Positions 52,587 to 62,634 of a stretch of 64,000 nucleotides of DNA are shown here, in pieces. Source of the stretch: Candidatus Sodalis endolongispinus. Its GTDB lineage: Bacteria > Pseudomonadota > Gammaproteobacteria > Enterobacterales > Enterobacteriaceae. Position numbers and translations under genes: made by a program. The notes under the pieces are model-generated. The model did no database searches. It saw nothing but the letters and a program-made list of their open reading frames with translations, and was not told the origin of the DNA. Location of the stretch: the NCBI RefSeq assembly GCF_018777395.1, contig NZ_JAFJYC010000001.1:1302001-1366000 (forward strand), written 5' to 3'. Every line of letters starts with the position of its first letter. Position 1 is the first letter of the stretch.

Positions 52587-53801
52587 ATGTTTACCTCTAA
52601 ATGGTTTCGCATTGGCGTAACGCTAATGGTCGGGATTTTTGTCGCCTATCTGGATAGATCCAATCTTTCTATTGCCTTGCCCGGCATCGAGAAAGATCTG
52701 GATATAAACGGTTCCGCGGTAAAAAGTCTGGCGCTCACGGGTTTTTTAATTGGCTATGCGTTTGCCAATTTCTTCGGCGGTATTTTGACAACCAAGTTGA
52801 ATCCTAAAATCACCATCGTCAGTATGGTATTTTTATGGTCAGTGGTGCAAATCATGACGGCGTGGGTAACGTCGCCTACGGTGCTGATTATTTATCGTAT
52901 TATTCTTGGCGTGGCTGAAGGGATCTACTGGCCGCAGCAATTCAGATTTGCCCGGGCATGGTTCACCAAAGATGAAATTACCCGTGGAACCAATTTGATA
53001 CAATTTTACGGTCAGTTTCTGGCACTGTCGTTAGGCTTTCTGATTCTGACGCCAATATTTACCTATTTAAGCTGGCAGTGTGTTTTTTATATCACCGGCG
53101 GGCTTGGCGTACTGATTGTTGTCCCCATGTTCCTTATATTTCTCAAAAATGCTCCGGATACGCCGCTGGAAAATAACGTCGAGACCAGCACCGTTGACGC
53201 GCCGGTCAAAGGGATGGTGTCCTTTCGCGATTTAGGCGGCGCGCCATTTCTGTTGCTGATTTTCAGTTATTTCGCCAACGGTATGTTGTTTTGGGGCGTG
53301 ACACTGTTTATTCCGATGGTGGTAAGCGCGTTCGGATTCAGCGGTTTGTGGCAGGGGTTGGCCAGTTCATTGCCTTATTTCCTGGCGATTCTATTCGCTA
53401 TTCCCATGTCCTATATCAGCGACAGAACCCAACGGCGCGGGTTAATCGCCGCCGCCGGTCTGTCGGTAGCGGGGATCTTGTTGATGACGCTTCCCCTGAT
53501 TGCCAGTCCGGTGATGAAAATGGCTGTTATCACGCTGTCCATCGCCTGGTTCACCAGCTGTTTTACCACCAATATCTGGTCCATTATCACCTCCAGCGTC
53601 AAAAAAGAGGCGGTCGGGGCGGCATCCGGGGTTATCAACGGTATCGGCGCGGGTGTCGGGGGCACCACGGCGGGTTTTGTGGTCGAGTTTCTTCACGGTA
53701 GCACGGACTCCTACCTGCCGGGCTTCGTGGTCATCGGCGCTGTCGCTATTGCTGGCGGGCTTAGCGTGTATACCTATTGCCGTATTAAAGGCACGGGTTG
53801 A
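52587..53801 (+). CDS. MFS transporter, anion:cation symporter (sugar-acid) family
   Basis: Twelve-span inner-membrane transporter of about 405 aa in the family that includes galactonate and glucarate permeases. AYLDRSNLSIALPGIEKDL in TM1, FFGGILTTKLNPK in the loop 2-3 motif, and GVAEGIYWPQQFRFARAWF are family hallmarks; FAIPMSYISDRTQRRG is the second loop motif. Intact frame. ATG 52587 is preferred because GGGA lies six bases ahead; ATG 52581 and GTG 52575 are alternatives. Its likely partner, the dehydratase just upstream, is destroyed, so it has either lost its role or is an orphan importer awaiting decay. Confidence 0.85.
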   Translation: MFTSKWFRIGVTLMVGIFVAYLDRSNLSIALPGIEKDLDINGSAVKSLALTGFLIGYAFANFFGGILTTKLNPKITIVSMVFLWSVVQIMTAWVTSPTVLIIYRIILGVAEGIYWPQQFRFARAWFTKDEITRGTNLIQFYGQFLALSLGFLILTPIFTYLSWQCVFYITGGLGVLIVVPMFLIFLKNAPDTPLENNVETSTVDAPVKGMVSFRDLGGAPFLLLIFSYFANGMLFWGVTLFIPMVVSAFGFSGLWQGLASSLPYFLAILFAIPMSYISDRTQRRGLIAAAGLSVAGILLMTLPLIASPVMKMAVITLSIAWFTSCFTTNIWSIITSSVKKEAVGAASGVINGIGAGVGGTTAGFVVEFLHGSTDSYLPGFVVIGAVAIAGGLSVYTYCRIKGTG

Positions 53802-55187
53802 GACTGCCGGGCAAGCCGCAGATCACAGACCGCGAGCCACCGGCCACGTAGACGCGCGGCAGGGGCGGCCCGGCCCTCTTGTCACGAGCGGGATAGCGGT
53901 GCGGGGGAGGTTTTCGCCTGCAACCGTTCGGATACCCCGGCGCCACATTGCGCCGGGGTACTGTTTTCCGCCGCGCTGGGCGCTGCTGACAAAGTCTAGA
54001 CAATACCATTGCGCCGGTGACGGCAACGATCATCGGCAGCAGGAAGTCCAGCGTCAGGCCGGTGAACTCGAATATCAAGACGACCGCCGTCAGCGGCATA
54101 TTCATCGACGCTGCCAGGAATGCCCCGGCGCCAATGACGGCGAACGCCCCCGGCGCGGTACCGGGCCACAACCCGTTCCAGGCGCCGCCCAGCAGGCAGG
54201 CCAGCAGCGCGCCGCAGGTCAATCCCGGCGTTAGCAGGCCACCCTGGGCCCCGGCGCGAAGACTGCCCCAAATCGCCGCGACCTTCAATAATAACAACGT
54301 TGCCGCCGCCGTTATCAGCAGGTGATTACTAAAGCTTAACTGCGCGGGGCCTTTGCCGTTGCCCAACAAGGCCGGAAAATACGCCGCCAGCAGACCGATC
54401 AAAGTAAAATTCAGCAGACACAGCAGGGGCAGCAGAGCGTTGCGCGGTGCTTTCTCCCTGGCACTGCGCGTGAGGCGGCCAAAGCCATAGGCGGCCAGTC
54501 CGAACAGCGGACCGGCCAGCAGTGACCACACCAAAAGCGAAGGCGTCACCGCCAGCCCGGACAGGTGATATTGCGTTTCATTGCCAAGCCCCGCCCACGC
54601 CACCACCGTCGCAATAGCGCAACAGGCCAGCGCCGGGATCATCACCGAGAAGTTGAACGTTCCCATTATCACTTCCAATACAAATAGCGCACCGGCCAGC
54701 GGTACGTTATACACCGCCGCCAGCCCGGCACCGGCGCCGCAGGCCATCATGACACGGGTGTCGGCGTCGCCAAGACTGAAGGCGCGCGCCAGACGGCCGG
54801 CGCTCATGGCGCCCACTTCGCGGGGCGCGACCTCGCGGCCCAGCGGCGATCCCAGCGCCACGGTAATAATTTGCAACAGCGCGTGGATAAGCGTTGCCAC
54901 CACCGGCATGGCCGGTTTAGCGGCTGCTAATGCCAGGGCAATACTGACCCGCGGGCGGCCATAGCGATAAAGCAGCCACCAGCACGCCCGCCCGTCGTGC
55001 GGGGGCGGCGGCGCCCTGCAAAAAACTTTCCTGACTGATGATGTGCGGCACGCTATAGCCGAAAAAGAGATGCTGTATGGCATGAAGCAGCATTGCCAGC
55101 AGCATACCCGCTCATGCCGGCGACGATGCCGGTGAGGATGACGATCAGAGCCAGAACGAAATGCGAGCGTGATGTAGGATTTGTCAT
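53785..55187 (-). pseudogene. ClC-family chloride channel/antiporter, N-terminal frameshifts
   Basis: Voltage-gated-chloride-channel family protein, inner membrane. The body is conserved: GSPLGREVAPREVGAMSAG (selectivity region), MMACGAGAGLAAVYNVPLAGALFVLE, GAQGGLLTPGLTCGALL and AASMNMPLTAVVLIFEFTG. The start is broken at least twice: ATG 55187 opens MTNPTSRSHFVLALIVILTG and shifts after AGMSG (near 55118) into MLLAMLLHAIQHLFFGYSVPH, which shifts again near 54980 into WLLYRYGRPRVSIALALA. The last stretch of the frame runs through a terminator hairpin into the 3' end of the MFS gene, so the original stop is probably also lost near 53965. Confidence 0.78.
53932..53962. terminator. Bidirectional hairpin between the MFS and ClC genes
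   Basis: ACCCCGGCGC and GCGCCGGGGT pair around a short loop. On plus it is followed by CTGTTTTCC. It lies between convergent genes. Confidence 0.6.
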
Positions 55188-55483
55188 AATGCGATTTAAA
55201 CGGTTGCACAGTGCGATGTCGGCGCTCGCAGGACGGCGTCGCCCTGTAGAGCTGAATCGTTAAACCTAAATTATCACGAAACGCTTGCCGCCACCCGCGA
55301 TAAACGGCTGCCAAGGATCGTTGACGGCGGTTTTCCGCTCTTTATTTAGGGATTGTTTAATCTTCGGCTGTAATCGCGCCGGGCGCCCGCGTAGCGCGGC
55401 AAAGAGGTAGGGGGATTTTGGTTTTCGGCCCAGCGCGAGCGGCCGTCGGCTGGCGCTGAAGGGGTTGGCTAATAAATCTCTAT

Positions 55484-55502
55484 ATGATAATAATTATCAA
55501 TT
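55484..55502 (+). promoter_or_regulatory. Fur box
   Basis: Contains TGATAATAATTATCA, a perfect 15-bp palindrome close to the Fur consensus GATAATGATAATCATTATC. It lies about 20 to 35 bp upstream of the start of the binding-protein gene. No gene is seen in the rest of 55188-55520. Confidence 0.85.
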
Positions 55503-55520
55503 AAAATTATTCATACAGGT

Positions 55521-56633
55521 ATGCATGTGTTGAAAATCAAGATGATAATCACGGTAGGCGCGCTGTGCGCCGCGGCCAATTGCCTGGCGAGCACCTATCC
55601 ACTTACCCTCACCGATATGGACGGCCAAACGCTCACCCTGACGAAAGAGCCCGCCCATGTCATATTGCAAGACGGTCGTGATATCCTTTCCCTGGCGCTG
55701 CTGGATCGGGAAAACCCCTTTCGCCGCGTGGTAGCCTGGAATAATTTACCCAAAAAGCAGGATGTTGAAACTTGGCAATCGCTGAAAAAAACCTGGCCGG
55801 CCGCCGGCGACATTATCGACATGGGATTTAATGATCAGGGGCAGGTGAATCTGGAGAGTGTTATCGCCCAGAAACCGGACCTGATGATAGCCCAGCTACG
55901 GGCGAAACCGGCCTTGGAGCAAACCGGCGTTATCAGCAATCTGCAACAGTTGGGTATTCCGGTGCTGTTTATCGATTATGAACTGCATCCGGCGCAAAAT
56001 ACCGCCGCCAGTATCACATTGTTGGGCAAGGCGTTGAATCAGGAAGCGCGCGCCGCAGAATATACCGCGTTTTATCAGCAACGTTTCGCCCACATCCAGC
56101 AAACCATTAATAATATTGAAATTAAACCTACGGTATTTATCGAACCTATCGCCGGCAATAGCGATAATTGCTGCTTTACCCATGGCCATAATGGCTGGGG
56201 TGGACTGGTGGAATCGGTCGGCGCTCACAATATTGGTTCAGACCTATTACCGGGGGCATCAGGGTTTGTTTCGTTAGAGAAAATCATCGCCATGAAGCCG
56301 GATGCCTATATTATGACAGGCTCCAAACGATCGAATAATAATATATTGCCCTTCGGTTATGGTGTTAGCCACGAGCAGGTTGGCGCGGTGTTTAATAGGC
56401 TTATTCACCGTACCGGTTTGGATGCTATCGCACCGGTGAAGGCGGGGGCGGTCTTTGGGGTATATCATCACTTTTATAACCATCCATATAATATTATTGG
56501 TATGGAAATTCTGGCCAAAGACCTCTATCCACAAGCGTTACCCAGCCTGGATCCCTTGGCGTATTATCACCACATTATTACCACCTTCACCCACATCCCG
56601 GACGCGCCGATTACGCTGAGCTATCAGCCGTAG
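55521..56633 (+). CDS. Periplasmic iron/siderophore-type ABC binding protein
   Basis: Class III (FecB/BtuF-like) solute-binding protein of about 370 aa. The signal peptide ends near ANCLAS. Two lobes follow: the first has HVILQDGRDILSLALL and SVIAQKPDLMIAQLRA, the second FVSLEKIIAMKPDAYIMTGSK and AVFGVYHHFYNHPYN, joined by the long helix usual for this class. The CCFTHGHNGWGGLVESVG segment is typical of iron-chelate binders. Ligand (ferric siderophore or haem) is not decided by sequence. A Fur box overlaps its promoter. No permease or ATPase gene is adjacent, so it must work with distant components or be orphaned. Confidence 0.82.
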   Translation: MHVLKIKMIITVGALCAAANCLASTYPLTLTDMDGQTLTLTKEPAHVILQDGRDILSLALLDRENPFRRVVAWNNLPKKQDVETWQSLKKTWPAAGDIIDMGFNDQGQVNLESVIAQKPDLMIAQLRAKPALEQTGVISNLQQLGIPVLFIDYELHPAQNTAASITLLGKALNQEARAAEYTAFYQQRFAHIQQTINNIEIKPTVFIEPIAGNSDNCCFTHGHNGWGGLVESVGAHNIGSDLLPGASGFVSLEKIIAMKPDAYIMTGSKRSNNNILPFGYGVSHEQVGAVFNRLIHRTGLDAIAPVKAGAVFGVYHHFYNHPYNIIGMEILAKDLYPQALPSLDPLAYYHHIITTFTHIPDAPITLSYQP

Positions 56634-57636
56634 CCTTATGGTGTGACCGCTGTCAGCCGACAGCCGGGTGAGAAGGCAGCGCGGCGCGTTTGAGCGCCGC
56701 CGGATGATTTATGGTCAGAGGGTACGTTGACGACGTACCCCTTTAGCAGCAGAGAAGGGCACAGATACGGGGCGAATGTGGCCAGGTCGGCATGCCACCG
56801 CCACCGCTTTCGGCGGTGGAAAATGACAGCGTTGCAGGGCGTCGACGCATAAGCGTGACGACGGCGACCTACCGCGCCCGGCAATCAGAATGGCGCCAAC
56901 GCAGGACAGCCGGCGGCGAAAACACCGTCAGGGGGTCGCACCTCAGTCCGTGGCCGTCATGCCTTTGTAGGATGTCCATCGCACCTTCTTACTCAGCCAG
57001 CGCCGGCTTTGGCACTGTTGGCCGCGTCGCATTTCATCACGCCTGCCCACCGCGATATCTCAACGACGATATCCGCGAGTGCGCACCTGCATCTTAATCA
57101 TCGCCTACCTGCTTCTTACTCATAATACTCATAAGGAATACGCAAGTTAGCTGAGCGCAGAAAAAGGAACCTTTGTCAGCCTTTTCGCCGATGTTGCGGC
57201 CGCCGGAAAAGGGGGCTTATGGCAATTATCAGGTCAAGCTTATTGATTTCAGTAGGATGCGCTTTAATTATTTGCCTGAATAAAGTGAAAAGAAGGAGAC
57301 GTCAGGCGAAAGCAAACGATTTCATTTTTTGCGCTGATTTACCTATCGTGGCCGAGACTAATAGAAGTCGATACAGCAATGAGAAAAATGTTACATAGCA
57401 TGATGAAAGAATACCCGCGTATGAGTGGGTAAACATAACTTAAACGAACATTTAAAAATAGCCCTATTCATTGCCGCTCCTAATTTTCATTTAAGGAAAT
57501 TCAGTTAAGATCCCTCCGGTTTGTAGCGCGGTCATTCATTACAGAACTTTACCGTTCAGCGGAAATACAGTTCACGCCAATTATGTCGCTTGCTGCCGCT
57601 CAATCTTGACTCGCCATTTTTAAGGGAAACCTAATA
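56634..57636. other. Non-coding kilobase upstream of the arn operon
   Basis: No supported gene in 1 kb. 56634-57120 is GC-rich with short overlapping frames in several phases, probably decayed DNA. 57120-57636 is AT-rich and holds the arn regulatory region: a PhoP-type box (57430-57446) and a leader of about 200 bp with TTTAAGG and GTTAAGAT near 57490-57512. Confidence 0.5.
57430..57446 (-). promoter_or_regulatory. PhoP-type direct repeat upstream of arnB
   Basis: On the minus strand CGTTTA-AGTTA-TGTTTA fits the PhoP box (T/G)GTTTA-N5-(T/G)GTTTA. PhoP directly controls arn in Yersinia and other enterics. Orientation is reversed relative to arnB, as is seen at some PhoP promoters. The link is inference. 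Confidence 0.6.
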
Positions 57637-58776
57637 ATGTCTGAATTTTTGCCGTTCTCCCGTCCGGCGCTGGGCGATGCCGAGCTTGCCGCCGTCGGTG
57701 ACGTGCTCCGGTCCGGCTGGATTACTACCGGGCCGAAATGCGCACAGCTGGAGCAGGCGTTTTGTCAATTGACCGGCAATCGACATGCCATCGCCGTGAG
57801 TTCGGCGACCGGCGGTATGCACGTGACGATCATGGCCTTGGGGCTAGGGCCGGGCGACGAAGTAATTACGCCTTCGCTAACCTGGGTTTCCACCCTGAAC
57901 ATGATCTGCCTGCTGGGCGCCGAACCGGTCATGATTGATGTCGACCGCGATACGCTGATGGTGACGCCGGCGCTGATTGAAGCGGCGATCACCCCGCGAA
58001 CCCGCGCGATTGTGCCGGTACATTACGCCGGCGCGCCGGCGGATATCGATGCCATTCGCGCGCTGGGCGAACGCTACGGCATTCCGGTGATTGAGGATGC
58101 GGCACATGCAGCGGGAACCGCTTACAAAGGGCGTCACGTGGGCGCCGCCGGTACCGCCATTTTTTCCTTTCACGCCATCAAGAATATGACCTGCGCCGAA
58201 GGGGGGATGGTGGTGACGGATGACGATGCGCTGGCGCAGCGCATCCGCAGCCTGAAGTTCCACGGCCTGGCGGTGGATGCGTTCGATCGCACCATGCAGG
58301 GCAGGGCCCCGCAGGCAGAGGTGATCGCGCCGGGCTACAAATACAATCTGGCCGATATAAATGCCGCCATCGCGCTGGTGCAGCTTGATAAGCTGACGCA
58401 GCACAACGCGCGCCGGGCGCTATTGGCCCAGCGCTATTTGCACGGACTGGCCGACACGGCGTTTTTGCCGCTGGTGCCGCCCGCTTGGGAACACCACCAC
58501 GCCTGGCACCTGTTTATTATCCGCGTCGACGAGCGGCGGTGCGGCATCGATCGCGACGGCCTGATGCAGGCGCTGAAAGAACGCGGTATCGGCACCGGAC
58601 TGCATTTTCGCGCCGCCCATACACAGCGTTATTACCGTGAGCGTTTTCCCGATCTGGTCTTACTGGCCACCGAGTGGAACTCCGCGCGTATGTGTTCACT
58701 GCCGCTTTTCCCCTCCATGAACGATGACGATGTCGAGCGCGTGATTACCGCGCTGCGCGCCATTGTCAAGGTTTGA
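57637..58776 (+). CDS. arnB: UDP-4-amino-4-deoxy-L-arabinose aminotransferase
   Basis: Converts UDP-Ara4O to UDP-L-Ara4N with glutamate as amino donor. DegT/DnrJ/EryC1 PLP fold: [42 protein letters not shown], and the PLP lysine in [16 protein letters not shown] (around residue 188). 379 aa, intact. AAGGGA lies ahead of the ATG. First gene of arnBCADT; only one base separates it from arnC. Confidence 0.97.
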   Translation: MSEFLPFSRPALGDAELAAVGDVLRSGWITTGPKCAQLEQAFCQLTGNRHAIAVSSATGGMHVTIMALGLGPGDEVITPSLTWVSTLNMICLLGAEPVMIDVDRDTLMVTPALIEAAITPRTRAIVPVHYAGAPADIDAIRALGERYGIPVIEDAAHAAGTAYKGRHVGAAGTAIFSFHAIKNMTCAEGGMVVTDDDALAQRIRSLKFHGLAVDAFDRTMQGRAPQAEVIAPGYKYNLADINAAIALVQLDKLTQHNARRALLAQRYLHGLADTAFLPLVPPAWEHHHAWHLFIIRVDERRCGIDRDGLMQALKERGIGTGLHFRAAHTQRYYRERFPDLVLLATEWNSARMCSLPLFPSMNDDDVERVITALRAIVKV

Positions 58777-58777
58777 T

Positions 58778-59758
58778 ATGACGACACCCATGAAAATTGA
58801 CAAAGTTTCGATCGTAATTCCGGTCTATAACGAGCAAGAAAGCCTGCCAGAACTGATGCGACGCACGGTGGCGGCCTGTGAACAGCTCGACGCCGCCTAT
58901 GAAATCTTGCTGGTGGATGATGGCAGCAACGACGATTCCGCCGCCGTGCTTACCGCCGCGGCGGAAGCGCCGCGCAGCCATATTGTCGCGGTATTGCTCA
59001 ACCGCAATTATGGTCAGCACTCCGCCATCATGGCGGGGTTCAGCCATGTTACTGGCGACCTGGTGGTGACGCTCGACGCGGATTTGCAGAATCCGCCGGA
59101 AGAAATCCCGCGGCTGGTCGAGGTGGCGGCGCAGGGTTATGACGTGGTGGGCACCGTGCGCCAGAATCGGCAGGACAGCTGGTTCCGCAAGCGGGCTTCA
59201 CGCATGATTAACGCTCTGATCCAGCGTACGACCGGCAAAGCGATGGGCGATTACGGCTGCATGTTGCGCGCCTACCGCCGCCACATTATTGACGCCATGC
59301 TGCACTGCCACGAGCGCAGCACGTTCATACCGATTCTGGCCAATACCTTTGCCCGCAAAACCATCGAAATACCGGTAATGCATTCGGAAAGGGAGTTTGG
59401 CGATTCCAAATACAGTCTGATGAAGCTCGTCAATCTGATGTACGACCTCGTCACCTGTCTGACGACCACGCCGCTGCGCATGCTGAGCGTTATCGGCAGC
59501 ATGATTGCCCTGCTGGGGTTCGCCTTTTCCCTGCTGCTTATCACGTTGCGCCTGTTTCTCGGCTCCCATTGGGCGGCGGAAGGCGTGTTTATGCTGTTTG
59601 CGGTGCTGTTTATTTTTATCGGCGCGCAATTCATCGGCATGGGGCTATTGGGAGAATATATCGGCCGTATCTATAACGATGTGCGCGCCCGTCCCCGTTA
59701 TTTTGTCCAGCGTGTGGTCAGTCAAAATCCACTCTCGTCTCAACAGGAAACACGATGA
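58778..59758 (+). CDS. arnC: Undecaprenyl-phosphate 4-deoxy-4-formamido-L-arabinose transferase
   Basis: Transfers Ara4-formyl-N from UDP to undecaprenyl phosphate at the inner membrane. GT2 domain with [27 protein letters not shown] and [14 protein letters not shown]; two C-terminal membrane spans (about residues 233-255 and 267-290, [40 protein letters not shown]). I start at ATG 58778, one base after the arnB stop; an in-frame ATG upstream at 58763 lies inside arnB. 326 aa. Its stop overlaps the arnA start as ATGA. Confidence 0.97.
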   Translation: MTTPMKIDKVSIVIPVYNEQESLPELMRRTVAACEQLDAAYEILLVDDGSNDDSAAVLTAAAEAPRSHIVAVLLNRNYGQHSAIMAGFSHVTGDLVVTLDADLQNPPEEIPRLVEVAAQGYDVVGTVRQNRQDSWFRKRASRMINALIQRTTGKAMGDYGCMLRAYRRHIIDAMLHCHERSTFIPILANTFARKTIEIPVMHSEREFGDSKYSLMKLVNLMYDLVTCLTTTPLRMLSVIGSMIALLGFAFSLLLITLRLFLGSHWAAEGVFMLFAVLFIFIGAQFIGMGLLGEYIGRIYNDVRARPRYFVQRVVSQNPLSSQQETR

Positions 59759-61737
59759 AAGCTGTCATTTTTGCTTATCATGATATGGGCTGCGTGGGCG
59801 TCACCGCCCTAATCAACGCAGGCTATACTATCGAGGCCATCATTACCCATCCTGATGCGTCGTCAGAGAAAACGTTTTTTGGTTCAGTGGCACGCATCGC
59901 AGCGGAACATAATATCCCGGTATTCGCGCCGGAGGACGTTAACCACCCGCTATGGATAGCGCGCATCAAAGCGCTGGCGCCGGACGTTATTTTCTCGTTC
60001 TACTATCGCCAGCTGCTTTGCCAGGAGATCCTGAGCCTGCCGACGGTCGGCGCGTTTAACCTGCACGGTTCGCTGTTGCCGCGCTACCGCGGCCGCTCGC
60101 CGCTGAATTGGGTGTTGGTCAACGGCGAACAGGAAACCGGTGTCACCCTGCATCGTATGACGGCGCGCGCCGATGCGGGCGCCATACTGGCGCAGCGCAG
60201 CGTGGCGATTACGCCGCAGGATGACGCGCTGACGCTGCACCGCAAGCTGTGCGAAGCGGCGGCCGGGGTGCTGGAGAAGGTATTGCCGGCGATTCGCGAG
60301 CAGCGCTTCACTGAAACGCCGCAGGACGAGAGCGCCGCCAGCTATGTAGGCCGCCGCACGCCGGAAGATGGCCGCATTGACTGGAATCAGCCGGCCGCGA
60401 CCCTGACCAATCTGGTGCGCGCCGTGACCGATCCCTGGCCGGGCGCCTTCAGCCATGCCGGCGGCGAGAGATTTATCATTTGGAAGGCGCAGGTGCGGCC
60501 GAATAGCGCCGACGCGCAGCCCGGTACGGTGCTGTCCATCGATCCGCTGGTTATTGCCTGCGGCAGCGATGCGCTGGAAGTGCAGACCGGCCAGAGTCAG
60601 CAGGGCGTGTATATGCAGGGCGGCCAGCTGGCGCAAGCGCTGGGACTGGTGAAGGGAGCCTTGCTGAATCCACCTCCTTTGGTCAGCCATAAGCGTCGCA
60701 CCCGCGTACTTATACTGGGCGTAAACGGCTTTATCGGCAACCATTTGACCGAACGCCTGTTGCGCGACGGCAATTACGAGATTTACGGTTTGGATATCGG
60801 TACCGATGCGATAAGCCGTTTTATGGTGAACCCGCTATTCCATTTCGTCGAGGGCGATATCAGCATCCATTCGGAGTGGATCGAATATCACATCAAGAAA
60901 TGCGATATTGTTCTGCCGCTGGTGGCGATTGCCACGCCCATTGAATACACGCGTAATCCGCTGCGGGTGTTTGAACTCGATTTTGAAGAGAACCTGAAGA
61001 TTATCCGTCACTGCGTTAAATACCAAAAACGCATTATTTTCCCGTCGACGTCGGAAGTCTATGGGATGTGTACCGACCCGGTATTCGACGAAGACGATTC
61101 CAGCTTGATAGTGGGACCCATCAATAAGCAGCGCTGGATTTACTCGGTGTCGAAACAGCTCCTGGACCGCGTCTTGTGGGCCTATGGCGAAAAAGAAGGG
61201 CTGCGCTTCACGCTATTCCGTCCCTTTAACTGGATGGGGCCGCGGCTGGATAACCTGAACGCGGCGCGTATCGGCAGCTCGCGTGCCATTACGCAGCTGA
61301 TTTTGAATCTGGTGGAGGGTTCGCCCATCAAACTGGTGGACGGCGGTGCGCAGAAACGGTGTTTTACCGATATCAGCGACGGCATTGAGGCACTGTTCCG
61401 CATCATTGAGAACAAGGACAACAATTGCGACGGTCAGATAATCAATATCGGTAACCCGGACAATGAAGCCAGCATACGGCAGTTGGCGGAATTGCTGCTG
61501 GCAAGCTTTGAGCGTCATCCGTTTCGTCAGCACTTCCCGCCGTTTGCCGGCTTCCGGGATGTGGAGAGCAGCAGTTACTACGGTAAAGGCTATCAGGATG
61601 TGGAGCACCGTAAGCCGAGCATCCGTAACGCCAAACGCCTGCTGGACTGGACTCCTTCGGTGCCCATGGCGCAGACCATTGACGAAACGCTGGACTTTTT
61701 CCTGCAAACCGTCGATATGCCGGACGCGGCGCAATGA
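59755..61737 (+). CDS. arnA: Bifunctional UDP-Ara4N formyltransferase / UDP-GlcA dehydrogenase ArnA
   Basis: Two enzymes in one chain. Residues 1-300 are the formyltransferase ([19 protein letters not shown] with catalytic His, then [14 protein letters not shown]) that N-formylates UDP-Ara4N. Residues from about 315 are the oxidative decarboxylase that makes UDP-Ara4O from UDP-glucuronate: NAD loop [45 protein letters not shown]. 660 aa, as in E. coli, intact. Start and stop overlap arnC and arnD by four bases each, so translation is coupled. Confidence 0.98.
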   Translation: MKAVIFAYHDMGCVGVTALINAGYTIEAIITHPDASSEKTFFGSVARIAAEHNIPVFAPEDVNHPLWIARIKALAPDVIFSFYYRQLLCQEILSLPTVGAFNLHGSLLPRYRGRSPLNWVLVNGEQETGVTLHRMTARADAGAILAQRSVAITPQDDALTLHRKLCEAAAGVLEKVLPAIREQRFTETPQDESAASYVGRRTPEDGRIDWNQPAATLTNLVRAVTDPWPGAFSHAGGERFIIWKAQVRPNSADAQPGTVLSIDPLVIACGSDALEVQTGQSQQGVYMQGGQLAQALGLVKGALLNPPPLVSHKRRTRVLILGVNGFIGNHLTERLLRDGNYEIYGLDIGTDAISRFMVNPLFHFVEGDISIHSEWIEYHIKKCDIVLPLVAIATPIEYTRNPLRVFELDFEENLKIIRHCVKYQKRIIFPSTSEVYGMCTDPVFDEDDSSLIVGPINKQRWIYSVSKQLLDRVLWAYGEKEGLRFTLFRPFNWMGPRLDNLNAARIGSSRAITQLILNLVEGSPIKLVDGGAQKRCFTDISDGIEALFRIIENKDNNCDGQIINIGNPDNEASIRQLAELLLASFERHPFRQHFPPFAGFRDVESSSYYGKGYQDVEHRKPSIRNAKRLLDWTPSVPMAQTIDETLDFFLQTVDMPDAAQ

Positions 61738-62627
61738 AAAATGTCGGCCTGCGTATTGATGTCGATACCTGGCGCGGTACCCGCGACGGCGTGCCGCGCC
61801 TGCTGGAATTACTGGCGGCGAAGCGAATCCAGGCGACGTTCTTTTTCAGCGTCGGGCCGGATAATATGGGGCGCCATCTTTGGCGCCTGGCAAAACCGCA
61901 ATTTCTGCTGAAGATGTTGCGCTCCCGCGCCGCTTCGCTCTACGGCTGGGATATCTTGTTGGCCGGCACCGCCTGGCCGGGCAGAAAAATCGGCCAGGGA
62001 CTGGCGGCGCAGATCCGCGCCGCCGCGGCCGATCATGAAGTCGGGCTGCACGCCTGGGATCATTTTGCCTGGCAGACCTGGGCCGGTGTATGGAATGAAC
62101 GGCAACTGACCGAACAAACTCGACTGGCGCGGGACGCGCTGACCGCCATTATCGAGCGGCCGGTGACCTGTTCAGCGGTCGCAGGTTGGCGTGCGGACGA
62201 TCGCGTGGTGCAAGCCAAGCAGCCTTTTGACTTTCACTACAACAGCGACTGTCGCGGTACGGCGCCGTTCCGGCCTCTGCTGGCCAACGGCGCGTTTGGC
62301 GCGGTGCAGATCCCGGTGACACAGCCGACGTTTGATGAGGCCATCGGTCAGACCACGACCCGTGCCGGCTACAACCGTTTCATTCTCGACAGCATCAAGG
62401 CCGACAGCGGGACGCCGGTTTACACCATTCACGCCGAGGCGGAAGGGATTGCGCTAAGCGGAATGTTTCAAGAACTGCTGTCGATGACGGCGGCGGAAGG
62501 CATCCGCTTTTGTCCGTTGCGAGGGCTTCTCCCGCAGGATACCGCTGCGCTTCCTGTCGGTCAGGTGGTGCGTGGCGAGATTCCGGGACGAGAAGGGTGG
62601 GTGGGATGTCAGCGCTTGTTAAAGTGA
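61734..62627 (+). CDS. arnD: 4-deoxy-4-formamido-L-arabinose-phosphoundecaprenol deformylase ArnD
   Basis: Removes the formyl group from the undecaprenyl-linked sugar on the inner membrane. NodB-type polysaccharide deacetylase fold: [11 protein letters not shown] carries the metal-binding aspartates, [14 protein letters not shown] the histidines, and WRADDRVV the general region of motif 3. 297 aa, intact. ATGA overlap with arnA; seven bases before arnT. Confidence 0.96.
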   Translation: MKNVGLRIDVDTWRGTRDGVPRLLELLAAKRIQATFFFSVGPDNMGRHLWRLAKPQFLLKMLRSRAASLYGWDILLAGTAWPGRKIGQGLAAQIRAAAADHEVGLHAWDHFAWQTWAGVWNERQLTEQTRLARDALTAIIERPVTCSAVAGWRADDRVVQAKQPFDFHYNSDCRGTAPFRPLLANGAFGAVQIPVTQPTFDEAIGQTTTRAGYNRFILDSIKADSGTPVYTIHAEAEGIALSGMFQELLSMTAAEGIRFCPLRGLLPQDTAALPVGQVVRGEIPGREGWVGCQRLLK

Positions 62628-62634
62628 GTCGAGA

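Noticed and set aside
57490-57512. PmrA box at TTTAAGG...GTTAAG upstream of arnB
   Set aside because: The two half-sites are eight bases apart rather than the five expected for PmrA, so I left it out of the features.
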